Positions 1 to 8,832 of a DNA stretch of 64,000 nt are shown here, one piece after another (within the stretch, counting starts at the first letter, position 1; each line of letters starts with the position of its first letter). The translations under genes and the position numbers were made by a program. This DNA is from Pseudomonas sp. SORT22. Its GTDB lineage: Bacteria > Pseudomonadota > Gammaproteobacteria > Pseudomonadales > Pseudomonadaceae. The stretch is from assembly GCF_018417635.1 (NCBI RefSeq), contig NZ_CP071007.1:2790501-2854500 (forward strand). The letters run 5' to 3'. The notes beneath the pieces were generated by a model. It had not been told where the DNA came from and ran no database searches. It saw only the letters and a program-made list of their open reading frames with translations.

Positions 1-43
1 CGGCCAGGGTCAGCGTCAGGGCGGTTCTGTGGAAAGTCGTCAT
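1..43 (-). CDS. Start of an exported protein, cut by the left window edge
   Basis: On the minus strand an ATG at 41-43 is preceded by a GAGAGG ribosome binding site about six bases upstream. It opens a frame reading MTTFHRTALTLTLA, which runs off the left edge. A positively charged start followed by a hydrophobic Ala/Leu/Thr run is typical of a signal peptide, so the product is probably exported. Only 14 codons are visible and no family can be assigned. Confidence 0.55.
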   Translation of the reverse strand, partial: MTTFHRTALTLTLA

Positions 44-207
44 ACAGCCTCTCGTGGGGCGCGGGGCAGGGCGGGGTGGCTATGCTCACATAAACCTGCG
101 TGCTCGGTAAGCCCCGGGTTAGCCGTCGGCCAGACGGTCATGGCAGATCGCCTTGCGGGGGCTATCGTTGCTTGTCTAAACAGCAACTACCGACCGAGGG
201 CGGTGCT

Positions 208-921
208 ATGAACACCAGTGATCTACTCGAACAGCTACTTCGCGCCGGGCAGGGCTCGCAAGCGCAACAAGGGAGCAGCGGCAGGTCCGCGCAAGACGGC
301 CTGGGCGGTCTGGGCGGCTTGCTGGGCGGTCTGCTGGGCGGCGGCAGTGCATCGGCGGGCAATGCTGGCCTGGGAGGTTTACTGGGCGGCCTGTTGGGGG
401 GCAGCGCGGGTGGCGCTAGCCAGGGGCGCTCCGCCGGAGGCACCAATTACGCGGCCCTGGCGTCGTTGGGCATGATGGCGTTCCAGGCCTATCAAAGCTG
501 GCAGCGCAGCCAGGCGGCGGCCCCGCAACAGGCGCTGCGTACGGTCGATCAATTGTCCGGCGCCGAGGCCGAGGGCCACAGTCATGCAATCTTGCGCGCG
601 CTGATTGCGGCAGCCAAGGCTGACGGTCGTATCGATGAGCAAGAACAAGCGTTGATTTACGCTGAAATCAAACGTCACACCAACGACCCGCAACTGCAGC
701 AATGGCTGGATGAGGAAGTCAGCAAGCCACTGGATGCTGGCGAGGTGGCGCAGTCGGCCCAGGACCCAGGCATGGCCGCGGAAATGTACCTGGCCAGCGT
801 AATGCTGGTGGATGACCAGCAGGACGCAGAGCGGGCCTACCTTGACGAACTGGCCGGCGCGCTGCAGATCGATCCGGCCTTGCAGGTGCACCTGGAACAG
901 CAGGCCAAGGGAAACGCCTGA
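208..921 (+). CDS. YebE-like protein, DUF533 / TerB-like family
   Basis: The product is 237 residues. An N-terminal helix (LLEQLLRAG) is followed by a low-complexity Gly/Leu/Ser stretch at about residues 30-75, with two copies of a GGLLGGLLGG block. A helical domain with ALIAAAKADGRIDEQEQ resembles the TerB/DUF533 acidic helices of E. coli YebE. Proteins of this type are thought to be associated with the inner membrane; their biochemical role is unknown. I chose the ATG at 208 because a GAGGG ribosome binding site lies just before it; the longer reading from 100 has no such signal. It converges with the LuxR gene six bases downstream. Confidence 0.85.
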   Translation: MNTSDLLEQLLRAGQGSQAQQGSSGRSAQDGLGGLGGLLGGLLGGGSASAGNAGLGGLLGGLLGGSAGGASQGRSAGGTNYAALASLGMMAFQAYQSWQRSQAAAPQQALRTVDQLSGAEAEGHSHAILRALIAAAKADGRIDEQEQALIYAEIKRHTNDPQLQQWLDEEVSKPLDAGEVAQSAQDPGMAAEMYLASVMLVDDQQDAERAYLDELAGALQIDPALQVHLEQQAKGNA

Positions 922-927
922 CGCCGC

Positions 928-1500
928 TCAACTGATGAAGATGATCTTCGACACCAGCTCTGCGCTGTTCTTGGCCTGAAGCTTCTTCATCAGCCGGGCG
1001 CGGTGGACTTCCACGGTGCGGTGGGAGATCCCCAGCTTGCGCGCCACTTCCTTGCAGGTCAGGCCGTTGACGATATGCAGCGAGATCTCGCGTTCGCGCG
1101 GGGTCAGCTGGATGGTCGGCGCCGGCTGGCGGTCCAGGCGCTCGAAATGCCAGACCATCAGTTTGAACGGGTCCTCGACCGTCAGCGAAAAGCCGTGGGC
1201 CCGGGCCCAGAACACCTCGCCATTACGATGCTGCATGAAGCGCTCGTCGGAGTAGAAGGCGCCGGGGCCGTTGCGCAGCCAGTGCTCGCTGCGTTCGCCG
1301 ATGCTCTGGTAGTCGGCGTGGGAGGGGTACAGCAACAGGGTCAGGTTGCCTTGCAAATGCTCGCGCTCGTAGCCGAACAGGCGCTCAAAGGCCTGGTTGC
1401 AGTCGAGCATGCGCCGATGGCCGGTGATCATCTGCGGCGCGGGGGAAACCTGGAAGGCCAGGCGCTCAAGGTCCTGGAAGTGCGGGGCGTCTTCGATCAT
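928..1500 (-). CDS. PAS-LuxR family transcriptional regulator
   Basis: A 190-residue one-component regulator. An N-terminal PAS domain (about residues 10-115, containing DCNQAFERLFGYEREHL) probably senses a small ligand. A C-terminal LuxR-type helix-turn-helix follows, with LTPREREISLHIVNGLTCKEVARKLGISHRTVEVH. No receiver domain is present, so regulation by phosphorylation is unlikely. The frame can be extended to a GTG at 1548, but the ATG at 1500 has a good AGGA site six bases upstream, and the longer start would lie inside the palindrome at 1547-1568. It is divergent from the thiolase operon, which it probably controls. Confidence 0.88.
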   Translation of the reverse strand: MIEDAPHFQDLERLAFQVSPAPQMITGHRRMLDCNQAFERLFGYEREHLQGNLTLLLYPSHADYQSIGERSEHWLRNGPGAFYSDERFMQHRNGEVFWARAHGFSLTVEDPFKLMVWHFERLDRQPAPTIQLTPREREISLHIVNGLTCKEVARKLGISHRTVEVHRARLMKKLQAKNSAELVSKIIFIS

Positions 1501-1546
1501 CGGGCGTCCTGCCTCGGGTTTGTCGGTGTGCACCGGGTTGGCGGAC

Positions 1547-1568
1547 ACTACTTACTGGCGTAAGTAGT
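1547..1568. promoter_or_regulatory. LuxR-like operator palindrome
   Basis: Perfect 9-bp arms ACTACTTAC and GTAAGTAGT flank a TGGC centre, giving a 22-bp dyad between the divergent PAS-LuxR and thiolase genes. LuxR-type regulators usually bind dyads of about 20 bp. It lies 47 bp upstream of the regulator start and 75 bp upstream of the thiolase start, so it could serve both. Binding is inferred from position and symmetry. Confidence 0.6.
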
Positions 1569-1643
1569 TGCCCCAACTAGCGTGGGATTCGGGCGCTGAA
1601 TCATTGTATGGAATACGCGCTTCAAGGACAGAAGAAAATCACC

Positions 1644-2822
1644 ATGACACACGATTCCGTATCCATCGTCGCGGCTGCCCACAGCCCTTTTGGTCGCCTG
1701 GATGGCCTCAACCTCGAAGACCTGATCGTCAAGGTCACCCGCGAAGCCCTGGCAGACGCCGAGATCGACGCCGGTGAGATCGACGCGCTGTTTCTCGGGC
1801 ACTTCAACTCAGGCCTGGTGGCCGATGGCTTTCCTGCCTCGCTGATGCTTCAGGCCGACCCGCAACTGCGCTTCAAGCCCGCCACCCGCTGCGAGAACGC
1901 CTGCGCCTCGGGCTCGGCGGCGATCCAGGCCGGCATCAACGCGATTCGCAGCGGCGCCGCCGACCTGGTGCTGGTGGTCGGCGCCGAGAAAATGACCGGC
2001 AACAGCACCGTCGAAGTCACCCGCGCCCTGGCCGGTGCCGGCTACCAGAACGCCATGCAGGAGGCCGGCCTGAGCTTCGCCCAGCTGTTTGGCCAGGTGG
2101 CCCAGCAGTATGCCGAGCGCTACCACAGCCCGTTGGCCTCGATGGCCGCGATTGCGGTAAAGAACCACGCCAATGCCATGGCCAACCCGTTGGCGCAGAT
2201 GCACCGGCTGATGGATTTCGAACACTGCAACAATGTTTCCTCGGGCAACCCGCTGATCGCACCGCCCCTGCGCCTGACCGACTGCTCGCTGATCAGTGAC
2301 GGCGCGGCGGCGATCATCCTCGCCTCGCCGCAGCGTGCACGTTCGATGCGCCGCCAGGTGGCGATTCGTGCCATGGTCCAGGTCAACGACTTCCTGCCGC
2401 TGTCGCGCCGCGATGTGCTGGCCTTCGAGGGGCCGCAGCGGGCGATTCAGGGTGCCTTGCGCGAAGCCGGGGTGACCCTAGGCGACCTGAACTTTGCCGA
2501 GGTCCACGACTGCTTCACCATCGCCGAGTTGCTGATTTACGAAGCCATGGGCCTGGTCCCCCGCGGTGAAGGCCATCGCGCCCTCGACGACGGTATCGTG
2601 CGCCAGGGCGGGCGCCTGCCGGTCAATCTGTCGGGTGGGCTCAAGGCCAAGGGCCATCCAGTGGGCGCCACCGGGGTTTCGATGCATGCCCTGGGCTTTG
2701 CCCAGCTGACCGGCGAACCCATCGGCCTGGGCGTACCCGGCGCCGAGTTCGGCTTGCTGTTCAACATGGGCGGCATGGCTGTGGCCAACTACGCCAGTGT
2801 CCTGCAAGCGGTCAAGGCCTGA
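1644..2822 (+). CDS. Thiolase family acyl-CoA acetyltransferase
   Basis: A 392-residue thiolase of the SCP2/acetyl-CoA acetyltransferase type. The nucleophilic cysteine lies in CENACASGSAA (about residues 83-93). The HDCFT motif (about residue 290) and C-terminal GHPVGATG supply the catalytic histidine region; the usual C-terminal CxG cysteine is not obvious, as in SCP2-type thiolases. It should cleave or form 3-ketoacyl-CoA. The ATG at 1644 is used, although the frame is open from 1608. It is first in a tight operon with an acyl-CoA ligase (2-base gap) and a transporter, which suggests import, activation and beta-cleavage of an unidentified carboxylic acid. Confidence 0.88.
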   Translation: MTHDSVSIVAAAHSPFGRLDGLNLEDLIVKVTREALADAEIDAGEIDALFLGHFNSGLVADGFPASLMLQADPQLRFKPATRCENACASGSAAIQAGINAIRSGAADLVLVVGAEKMTGNSTVEVTRALAGAGYQNAMQEAGLSFAQLFGQVAQQYAERYHSPLASMAAIAVKNHANAMANPLAQMHRLMDFEHCNNVSSGNPLIAPPLRLTDCSLISDGAAAIILASPQRARSMRRQVAIRAMVQVNDFLPLSRRDVLAFEGPQRAIQGALREAGVTLGDLNFAEVHDCFTIAELLIYEAMGLVPRGEGHRALDDGIVRQGGRLPVNLSGGLKAKGHPVGATGVSMHALGFAQLTGEPIGLGVPGAEFGLLFNMGGMAVANYASVLQAVKA

Positions 2823-2824
2823 GG

Positions 2825-4366
2825 ATGAACATCGCCCATTGGCTGCGCGATGCGGCCCAGCGCTGGCCGCAGCGCCCGGCGTTGTTCGAGGGGCAGCGCC
2901 AGGTTGCCGACTACCAGGCGTTCGCCGCCCAGGCCCGGGCCCGCGCCGTGCAACTGCGCGAGCAATACGGCATTGCACCGGGCGAGCGGGTGGCGCTGTT
3001 GATGAAGAACAGCTGCCGCTATCTCGAACTGCTGTACGCCATCTGGTGGAGCGGCGCGGTGGCGGTGCCGATCAACAGCAAGCTGCACGCCCTGGAAGCC
3101 GCCTGGATTGCCGCCAATGCCGGCGCCCGGCTGGTCTACACAGATGACGGCCAGGTGTTCGCCAGCAGCGCTTTGCCGAGCGGCTGCCAAGAACTGGCGG
3201 CGCACACGCCGAGCCCGCAAGGCCCCTTGGCGGATGAGCAACTGCCCGAGCCGTACCCGCGCCAGGACAGCGACCTGGCCTGGCTGTTCTACACCTCCGG
3301 CACCACCGGGCGCTCCAAGGGCGTGATGCTGTCCCATGGCAATTTGATCGCCATGTCCCTGTGCTATCCACTGGACGTCGATGCGGTGGCCGCTGGTGAC
3401 GCGGTGGTGTACGCCGCGCCGATGTCCCATGGCGCCGGCCTGTACAACTTCATTCATGTGCGCTGTGGCGCCCGCCATGTGGTGCCGGCCTCGCGCGGCT
3501 TCCAGGCGGCGGAGCTGTTTGAGCTTGCGCAGCAACTGGGCCAGGTCAGCCTGTTTGCCGCGCCGACCATGGTCAAGCGCATGGTCGACCGGGCGCGCCT
3601 GCAGGGGTATGCCGGCGAAGGCATCAAGACCATCGTCTACGGTGGCGGGCCAATGTACCTGGCCGATCTTGCCCAGGCCCTGGACACCTTCGGCCCGCGC
3701 CTGGTGCAGATCTACGGCCAGGGCGAATGCCCGATGACCATCAGCGCGCTGTCGCGCCAGGCCATCGCCGATCGCGGGCACGCCGACTGGGCGCAGATCG
3801 CCGCCTCGGTGGGGCGTGCCCACGCCTGCGTCGAGGTGCGCGTGGTGGATGCCCAAGGCCAGCCGGTGGCCGCGGGCGAGCCGGGGCAGATCGTGGTGCG
3901 CGGGCCAGTAGTGATGCTGGGCTACTGGGACAACCCGCAAGCCACCCAAGAGGCCCTGGTAAACGGCTGGCTGCTGACGGGCGACATTGGCTTTTTCAAC
4001 CAGCAGGGCTACCTGACCCTCACCGATCGCTGCAAGGATGTGATCATCTCCGGCGGCAGCAACATCTACCCACGCGAAGTCGAGGAAGTGCTGATGCAGC
4101 ACCCCGAAGTGTTCGAGGTGTGCGTGGTCGGCGAGGCCGATGCCGAATGGGGCGAATCGGTGGTAGCCTTCGTGGCCTTGCGTTCACCCGATAGCCTCGA
4201 TGCGCAGGCCCTCAACCAGTGGTTTCTGGCGCGCATGGCCTCGTTCAAAAAACCGAAAAAGTTCGTCTTTTGCCCCGAGCTGCCGAAGAACAGCTATGGC
4301 AAGATTCTCAAGACCCGCTTGCGCCAGTGGCTACAGGAGCCTTCGCAGCCTCTGATCAACCTCTGA
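2825..4366 (+). CDS. AMP-forming acyl-CoA synthetase
   Basis: A 513-residue class I adenylate-forming enzyme that activates a carboxylic acid as acyl-AMP and then acyl-CoA. The P-loop-like A3 motif YTSGTTGRSKG is at about residues 156-166, YGQGE is the A5 motif, and TGDIGFF and DRCKDVIISGG are the A7/A8 region. The C-terminal lysine motif is in NSYGKILK. It begins two bases after the thiolase stop, so the two are translationally coupled. The substrate cannot be read from the sequence; an aromatic or medium/long-chain acid fits the neighbours. Confidence 0.9.
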   Translation: MNIAHWLRDAAQRWPQRPALFEGQRQVADYQAFAAQARARAVQLREQYGIAPGERVALLMKNSCRYLELLYAIWWSGAVAVPINSKLHALEAAWIAANAGARLVYTDDGQVFASSALPSGCQELAAHTPSPQGPLADEQLPEPYPRQDSDLAWLFYTSGTTGRSKGVMLSHGNLIAMSLCYPLDVDAVAAGDAVVYAAPMSHGAGLYNFIHVRCGARHVVPASRGFQAAELFELAQQLGQVSLFAAPTMVKRMVDRARLQGYAGEGIKTIVYGGGPMYLADLAQALDTFGPRLVQIYGQGECPMTISALSRQAIADRGHADWAQIAASVGRAHACVEVRVVDAQGQPVAAGEPGQIVVRGPVVMLGYWDNPQATQEALVNGWLLTGDIGFFNQQGYLTLTDRCKDVIISGGSNIYPREVEEVLMQHPEVFEVCVVGEADAEWGESVVAFVALRSPDSLDAQALNQWFLARMASFKKPKKFVFCPELPKNSYGKILKTRLRQWLQEPSQPLINL

Positions 4367-4409
4367 AGCGCGGTATTTCATGGATAGCACTACGACAGGA
4401 GTCCCCACT

Positions 4410-5732
4410 ATGGGTGTGCCAGCTTCCAACCCCCAGCGCCAGCGGCGCCGGGCCTTTATCGGCGCCACCTCCGGCCACTTGATCGAGTGGTACGACTATG
4501 GCGTCTACGGCTTTCTCGCCGTGTACATCGGCAAGGCGTTTTTTGTTTCTGACGACCCCACCAGCAGCCTGCTGGCAAGTTTTGCCGCCTTTGCCCTGAG
4601 CTTCTTCATCCGGCCCCTGGGCGGGCTGTTCTTCGGCCCCCTGGCCGACAAGATCGGCCGGCGCAAAACCCTGATCACCGTGCTGGTGATGATGGCCGGC
4701 TCGACCTTCCTGCTCGGCCTGTTGCCAACCTACGCCAGCATCGGCATCGCCGCGCCGATAATCCTCGTGTTGATCCGCTGCGTGCAGGGCTTCTCGGCCG
4801 GTGGCGAGATCGGCACCATCACCAGCTTCATTTCCGAATACGCCGGCCCCGGCCGCCGCGGCTTTGCCACCTGTTGGCTGATGGTCACCGCGGTGCTCGG
4901 CCTGCTGCTGGGCGGCGCCGTGGCCAATGGCATGACCTGGGCCCTGGGCGCCGAGCTGATGCAGGAGTGGGGCTGGCGTATTCCGTTCCTGGTGGCCGGC
5001 CCACTGGGCTTCATCTCGATGTACATCCGCCTCAAGCTTGAAGACAGCCCGGAGTTCCTCGCCCTGGTCGAGGCCGGGCAGACCTCCAAGGCGCCGCTGC
5101 GCGAGGTCTGGCAGTGGAAGCGGGCGATTGCCCTGGTGTTCTTCATCATCACCCTGCACAGCTCGATCTTCTACCTGGTGCTGACCTTCGCCTCGACCTA
5201 CATGTCCAACACCCTCAAGTTCGACAGCGGCACCACCTTGCTCTACGTCTTCGTCGCCAGCCTCTCGGCGGCGCTGGTGATGCCGCTGGGCGGCGCCTTC
5301 ACCGACCGTTACGGGCGCAAGCCGTTCTTGCTGGTGATCGGCACCCTGGCAACCCTGGCCATGTACTGGTTCTTCAAGACCGCGCCGGGCGCCACGCCTG
5401 CGACCCTGTTCTGGCCGCTGATGGCCGTGGCGATTTTGTTCGGTTTGTACGCGTCCTCGACCTACGCCTTGATGAGCGAGTTGCTGCCCACCCGCATCCG
5501 CTCCACCGGCATCGCCGTGGCCTACAACATTCCGGTGGCGGTGTTCGGCGGCAGTGCGCCGCTGATTTCTACCTGGCTGATCAAGCTGACCGGCGACATC
5601 ACTGCGCCCTGGTATTTCTATGTGGGCACCGGGGTGGCGTCGCTGCTGGCGCTGGTGGTGTTGCGCAAGGAGGATTTTGTCGCGGGTGGGCATGCGGTTG
5701 GCAAGGAGGAGGGGGTGCCTGTTTTAGTCTGA
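4410..5732 (+). CDS. MHS-family (metabolite:H+ symporter) MFS transporter
   Basis: About 440 residues with 12 predicted membrane segments. The N-terminal signature GHLIEWYDYGVYGF and the loop 2-3 motif GPLADKIGRRK mark the metabolite:H+ symporter family, which imports organic acids such as alpha-ketoglutarate, shikimate or citrate. The frame opens at 4380, but an AGGAG site eight bases upstream favours the ATG at 4410. It is last in the thiolase/ligase operon and probably imports that pathway's acid substrate. Confidence 0.87.
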   Translation: MGVPASNPQRQRRRAFIGATSGHLIEWYDYGVYGFLAVYIGKAFFVSDDPTSSLLASFAAFALSFFIRPLGGLFFGPLADKIGRRKTLITVLVMMAGSTFLLGLLPTYASIGIAAPIILVLIRCVQGFSAGGEIGTITSFISEYAGPGRRGFATCWLMVTAVLGLLLGGAVANGMTWALGAELMQEWGWRIPFLVAGPLGFISMYIRLKLEDSPEFLALVEAGQTSKAPLREVWQWKRAIALVFFIITLHSSIFYLVLTFASTYMSNTLKFDSGTTLLYVFVASLSAALVMPLGGAFTDRYGRKPFLLVIGTLATLAMYWFFKTAPGATPATLFWPLMAVAILFGLYASSTYALMSELLPTRIRSTGIAVAYNIPVAVFGGSAPLISTWLIKLTGDITAPWYFYVGTGVASLLALVVLRKEDFVAGGHAVGKEEGVPVLV

Positions 5733-5852
5733 GCGGGTTATCGATCCGTTTACTGCTTAAAATCAGTTTCTCGCGAACCACGTGGGCAGCCACTAATTTG
5801 CAGGGTTCATGGCCAACTGCTATTAGTTGTTAAAGCCTGCTAGGAGCGAGTC

Positions 5853-7379
5853 ATGGCCAGAGCACTCATGCTTCATCAGATTCCCCTATCGTTTTTCGTT
5901 AAAGGCGGGGGAATCGCCATAAGCATGGCATGTTGTGTTCTGGCGATCAGCCCAGCTTACGCTGCCGAGGGATCGCTGCAGACCCGTGTAGTCTGGCAGT
6001 CAACGTGCCCCAGTGACCCTCCCCCTCCCATCGTGAAAGACAGTGATCGGTCCGGAGTGATCGCCCTGATTGCTGCAGCTATGGCCCCGAAGCTGATAGA
6101 GGGGGCAGTTGATATGGCTGCCGAGGCATTGAAGGCTGCTGGTCAAACAAAGACTACGGCATCGACAGCGAAATCCGCGGACTATTTTTATAAAGTCAGC
6201 CAAGAGGCTGACATACTCAGCCGAACAAACTGCCTAGTGGTTGTTCGTGGTGAATTTGAGCCGAAGTCGATAACCCGGCATGAGTTTGCAGCCAAAGTCG
6301 AGGCGTTCCACGGCTTAACGAAATTACATTTTTACTACGAAGCAAAACTTAATCGCCTGAGAGGACTGCAGTACTTTCAGCTGACGCCAAACTATCTGGA
6401 GGTAACCGAGTTTGACCATTGGCGATTATTTGGTACCAGGAAACGCGACTTCATCGTCGCCGTTACCTTGACCGTTCCTGGGGGCGCTGCGCCGTTTGGT
6501 TCCGCTGAGATGACGTTCAAGGACATTCGTCGGGGCGAGAAAATAAAGGCAGGCGATTGGCGCCTGAGCTCAGCGTCGACGCTTCCCATTGCATTCCCAC
6601 CAGCGTCCGCAGATGCCACTAAGGCTAAGGAAAAACAGGAAGCCAGGGTGGCTCGCTATTTGTTGGCGCTCGATATTCTAAACCCCAAGGACCCAACACC
6701 TTCTCAGCCGGAAAGTGTCTACCTGGACAAACGTGTTGTCGCGGCGGTCGATACGTACTGTGCGGCCATGAGCGCCCAGAACCTCAAGCTGGGTAAAGAC
6801 CATCAGTTGCATGATGATCGATGCAATTACTCATTGACGGCTGATCGTGAACGCCTGGACAACGCCATTGAGGCTGCCAACTCAAATAAACACCGCAAAA
6901 AGTGGGCTGGAACGGTGTGTGATTATAGACCCGCGCGCACAGCCGATAAAAAACCCGCTACGTGTGAAAGCATGGGCGAAGACGTTGATCTTGAAGACAA
7001 GGTCTTCACCTACTTTGTAACGCAGCTAACGTTAAGTGAGACCAGTGAGGGAAGCAAGTTCGCGTTGTATCTGGGCAATGCCCTATCCTCTTCAAAGGAA
7101 GAGGTAAGTACGGTGCTTAAAGGCTATTTACCTAAATCTGCAGACGCTAAAGATGCGGATAAAGCATCCCGGCGAGCGGCGCGCGAAGATGCTTTGCTTG
7201 CCGACCTCGAAGTGCAGAAGGCAGAGGAAGCCCTGGCTGATGCGTTGCTTCCCGAAACCCCTGTGGCGGTGGACGTTACGTCGGCTCGAATTGCGTTGCT
7301 GAAGGCCAAGATTGCTGCTAACGAAGCACATCGCAAAGCGGGAACCAGTGTTCCATTTCCGTTGATACCTGGCGTGTAG
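5853..7379 (+). CDS. Secreted protein of unknown function
   Basis: A 508-residue protein with a long N-terminal signal peptide ending near AYAAEG (about residue 39), preceded by a GGAG ribosome binding site. I do not recognise the family. The mature part has six or more cysteines, a basic central region with YLEVTEFDHWRLFGTRKRDF, and a C-terminal helical segment rich in Ala/Lys/Glu (about residues 430-495) that may form a coiled coil. Its base composition and codon use are clearly less GC-rich than its neighbours, suggesting recent acquisition. It lies ten bases upstream of a trypsin-like protease gene, so the two are probably co-expressed; it might be a substrate, chaperone or inhibitor of that protease, but this is inference. 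Confidence 0.75.
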   Translation: MARALMLHQIPLSFFVKGGGIAISMACCVLAISPAYAAEGSLQTRVVWQSTCPSDPPPPIVKDSDRSGVIALIAAAMAPKLIEGAVDMAAEALKAAGQTKTTASTAKSADYFYKVSQEADILSRTNCLVVVRGEFEPKSITRHEFAAKVEAFHGLTKLHFYYEAKLNRLRGLQYFQLTPNYLEVTEFDHWRLFGTRKRDFIVAVTLTVPGGAAPFGSAEMTFKDIRRGEKIKAGDWRLSSASTLPIAFPPASADATKAKEKQEARVARYLLALDILNPKDPTPSQPESVYLDKRVVAAVDTYCAAMSAQNLKLGKDHQLHDDRCNYSLTADRERLDNAIEAANSNKHRKKWAGTVCDYRPARTADKKPATCESMGEDVDLEDKVFTYFVTQLTLSETSEGSKFALYLGNALSSSKEEVSTVLKGYLPKSADAKDADKASRRAAREDALLADLEVQKAEEALADALLPETPVAVDVTSARIALLKAKIAANEAHRKAGTSVPFPLIPGV

Positions 7380-7389
7380 GTCTGCGCTA

Positions 7390-8247
7390 ATGAACTGCGT
7401 TCGAGCGTGGGCCGTGATTGCCGTTGTCGCACTGGCGACGGTTGGCTATGGCAACACATCGGCAGGAGCGTTGAAACAGATCAGCGACGAATTAAAAGCC
7501 TGGATAGAAAAATACGCTGAGCCGACGATCTATAACGGTAAGCCGGTCAAAATTGAGTTTTCGCCCTGGCAGGTTGCGCTGCTGCAGTTTGGTGCAGCCG
7601 ATACCAGGTCTGCAGTCGTCTGTGGTGGGGTGTCGATTGATTCGGTTTGGGTATTAACAGCTGCACACTGCTTTTTCGATCCGACCACAAAAAGTAGAAA
7701 GCCGGATTCGAAGTTTTATGTGGGGTACAACGCTGACGACCTTACAAAAGCTGTTGCGAAGGTCAAGATAAAGAGAGTGGTGGTGAATGAGAAGTATGAT
7801 CCCAGGGGGAAAGAATTTGATGTGGCATTAGTTCGCTTGGACACACCCATACCGGTGCGAGGATTTATGCGCTTGCCCAGTCAGGCAGAGGCGACGGCCC
7901 TGATCAAGCCGGGGACGCGCCTAACGACCACCGGCTGGGGCTTGACCGAGGCTGGCGTTAAATCAAATCTGCTGTTGGAAGTTGAGGTGCCGGTTGTAGG
8001 CTTTAGTGATTGCAGCAAGCATTACAACGCTACATTACCGGCAAATGCTATTTGTGCGGGAGAACAGGGTAAAGATGCGTGCTCGTGGGACAGTGGTGGG
8101 CCACTTTTCAAGCGGGCTGAAGATGGGCAGTCAGTCCAGATTGGAATTGTCAGCTACGGCAATGTGTGTGGACGCGAGTCGCCGGGGGTTTATACGCCTG
8201 TAGCTGCGCATCTCGACTGGATTGCGAAAACACGTTCTGCAAAATGA
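7390..8247 (+). CDS. Secreted trypsin-like serine protease (S1 family)
   Basis: A 285-residue protein with a signal peptide ending near residue 25 and a chymotrypsin-fold domain. The triad is His93 (LTAAHC), Asp144 (FDVALVRL) and Ser235 (DSGGPL). Asp229 occupies the trypsin S1-pocket position 189, predicting cleavage after Lys/Arg. The usual GDSGGP motif reads WDSGGP: Trp233 replaces oxyanion-hole Gly193, which is unusual and could restrict substrates or inhibitor binding. Cysteine pairs typical of the fold are present. It follows the secreted unknown protein at 5853-7379 by ten bases and shares its lower GC content. Confidence 0.9.
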   Translation: MNCVRAWAVIAVVALATVGYGNTSAGALKQISDELKAWIEKYAEPTIYNGKPVKIEFSPWQVALLQFGAADTRSAVVCGGVSIDSVWVLTAAHCFFDPTTKSRKPDSKFYVGYNADDLTKAVAKVKIKRVVVNEKYDPRGKEFDVALVRLDTPIPVRGFMRLPSQAEATALIKPGTRLTTTGWGLTEAGVKSNLLLEVEVPVVGFSDCSKHYNATLPANAICAGEQGKDACSWDSGGPLFKRAEDGQSVQIGIVSYGNVCGRESPGVYTPVAAHLDWIAKTRSAK

Positions 8248-8258
8248 TTGACCACGCA

Positions 8259-8813
8259 CTATGCGCTGTCTGCCTCGGGCGCACGCAACGCCTTGCTGTA
8301 GTAGCCGGACGAATCGAAACAGCACACCTGCTTCTTGCCGGATGCAAGCATATCGCAGGCATCGCTTATGCGTTTTGCCCGGGTCTTGAGTTGCTTGGCT
8401 GACGTGATCCAGTGGATCCAGTCGACGCGTGCGAGGGTGGTCGTACTGTTCCAGACTTCACGCGCCTCGCCAGCGCTGGCCAGGGCCTGCTGAAAGTCGG
8501 CCGGGATGTCGGGCTCGGGCTCCTTCTTCACCGGGGTCAGCTCCAGTGTAACGACATCCCCCACGGCCGCGCCTGCGGCTTCGAGCAAGGCGCTGTCTAC
8601 CTGCAGCCAATGGCTCAGTTGGCCATCGGGCTCAAGCGTTGCCTGGAAAGGCTGCCCGTTGATGGTGCCGTCAACGCTGGTCCGGCCGCGCCTGGGAAGC
8701 TGTTCGCTTGCCTCTCTTGGCAGGACGACGAACGCCCACGAGGCATCGTCGCCAGGCTTTGCCGGGCGCAGAAGCTTTGCTTTGAAGCGGGATTTAGCAG
8801 CGATTGTTGTCAT
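8259..8813 (-). CDS. YdeI/OmpD-associated family protein with DUF1905 domain
   Basis: A 184-residue soluble protein. The N-terminal half (SRFKAKLL to VVTLELTPVKKEPEPDIP) is the DUF1905 beta domain. The C-terminal half, with ADFQQALASAGEAREVWNS and WIHWITSAKQLKTRAKRI, is the YdeI/OmpD-associated helical domain. Some family members are linked to resistance to cationic peptides or bacteriocins; the biochemical function is unknown. The ATG at 8813 is preferred because AGGAAGG lies seven bases upstream; the alternative GTG at 8819 falls inside that spacing. A long perfect palindrome lies 20 bp upstream. Confidence 0.85.
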   Translation of the reverse strand: MTTIAAKSRFKAKLLRPAKPGDDASWAFVVLPREASEQLPRRGRTSVDGTINGQPFQATLEPDGQLSHWLQVDSALLEAAGAAVGDVVTLELTPVKKEPEPDIPADFQQALASAGEAREVWNSTTTLARVDWIHWITSAKQLKTRAKRISDACDMLASGKKQVCCFDSSGYYSKALRAPEADSA

Positions 8814-8832
8814 TGCCACGCCTTCCTATCCA

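Noticed and set aside
4356..5693. Long minus-strand open frame opposite the MHS transporter
   Set aside because: It is the mirror of a clear 12-segment transporter, its translation is rich in Gln, Gly and His with no known motif, and it has no ribosome binding site.
5853..8247. Prophage or integrated element
   Set aside because: No integrase, transposase, attachment repeat or tRNA borders the lower-GC pair.
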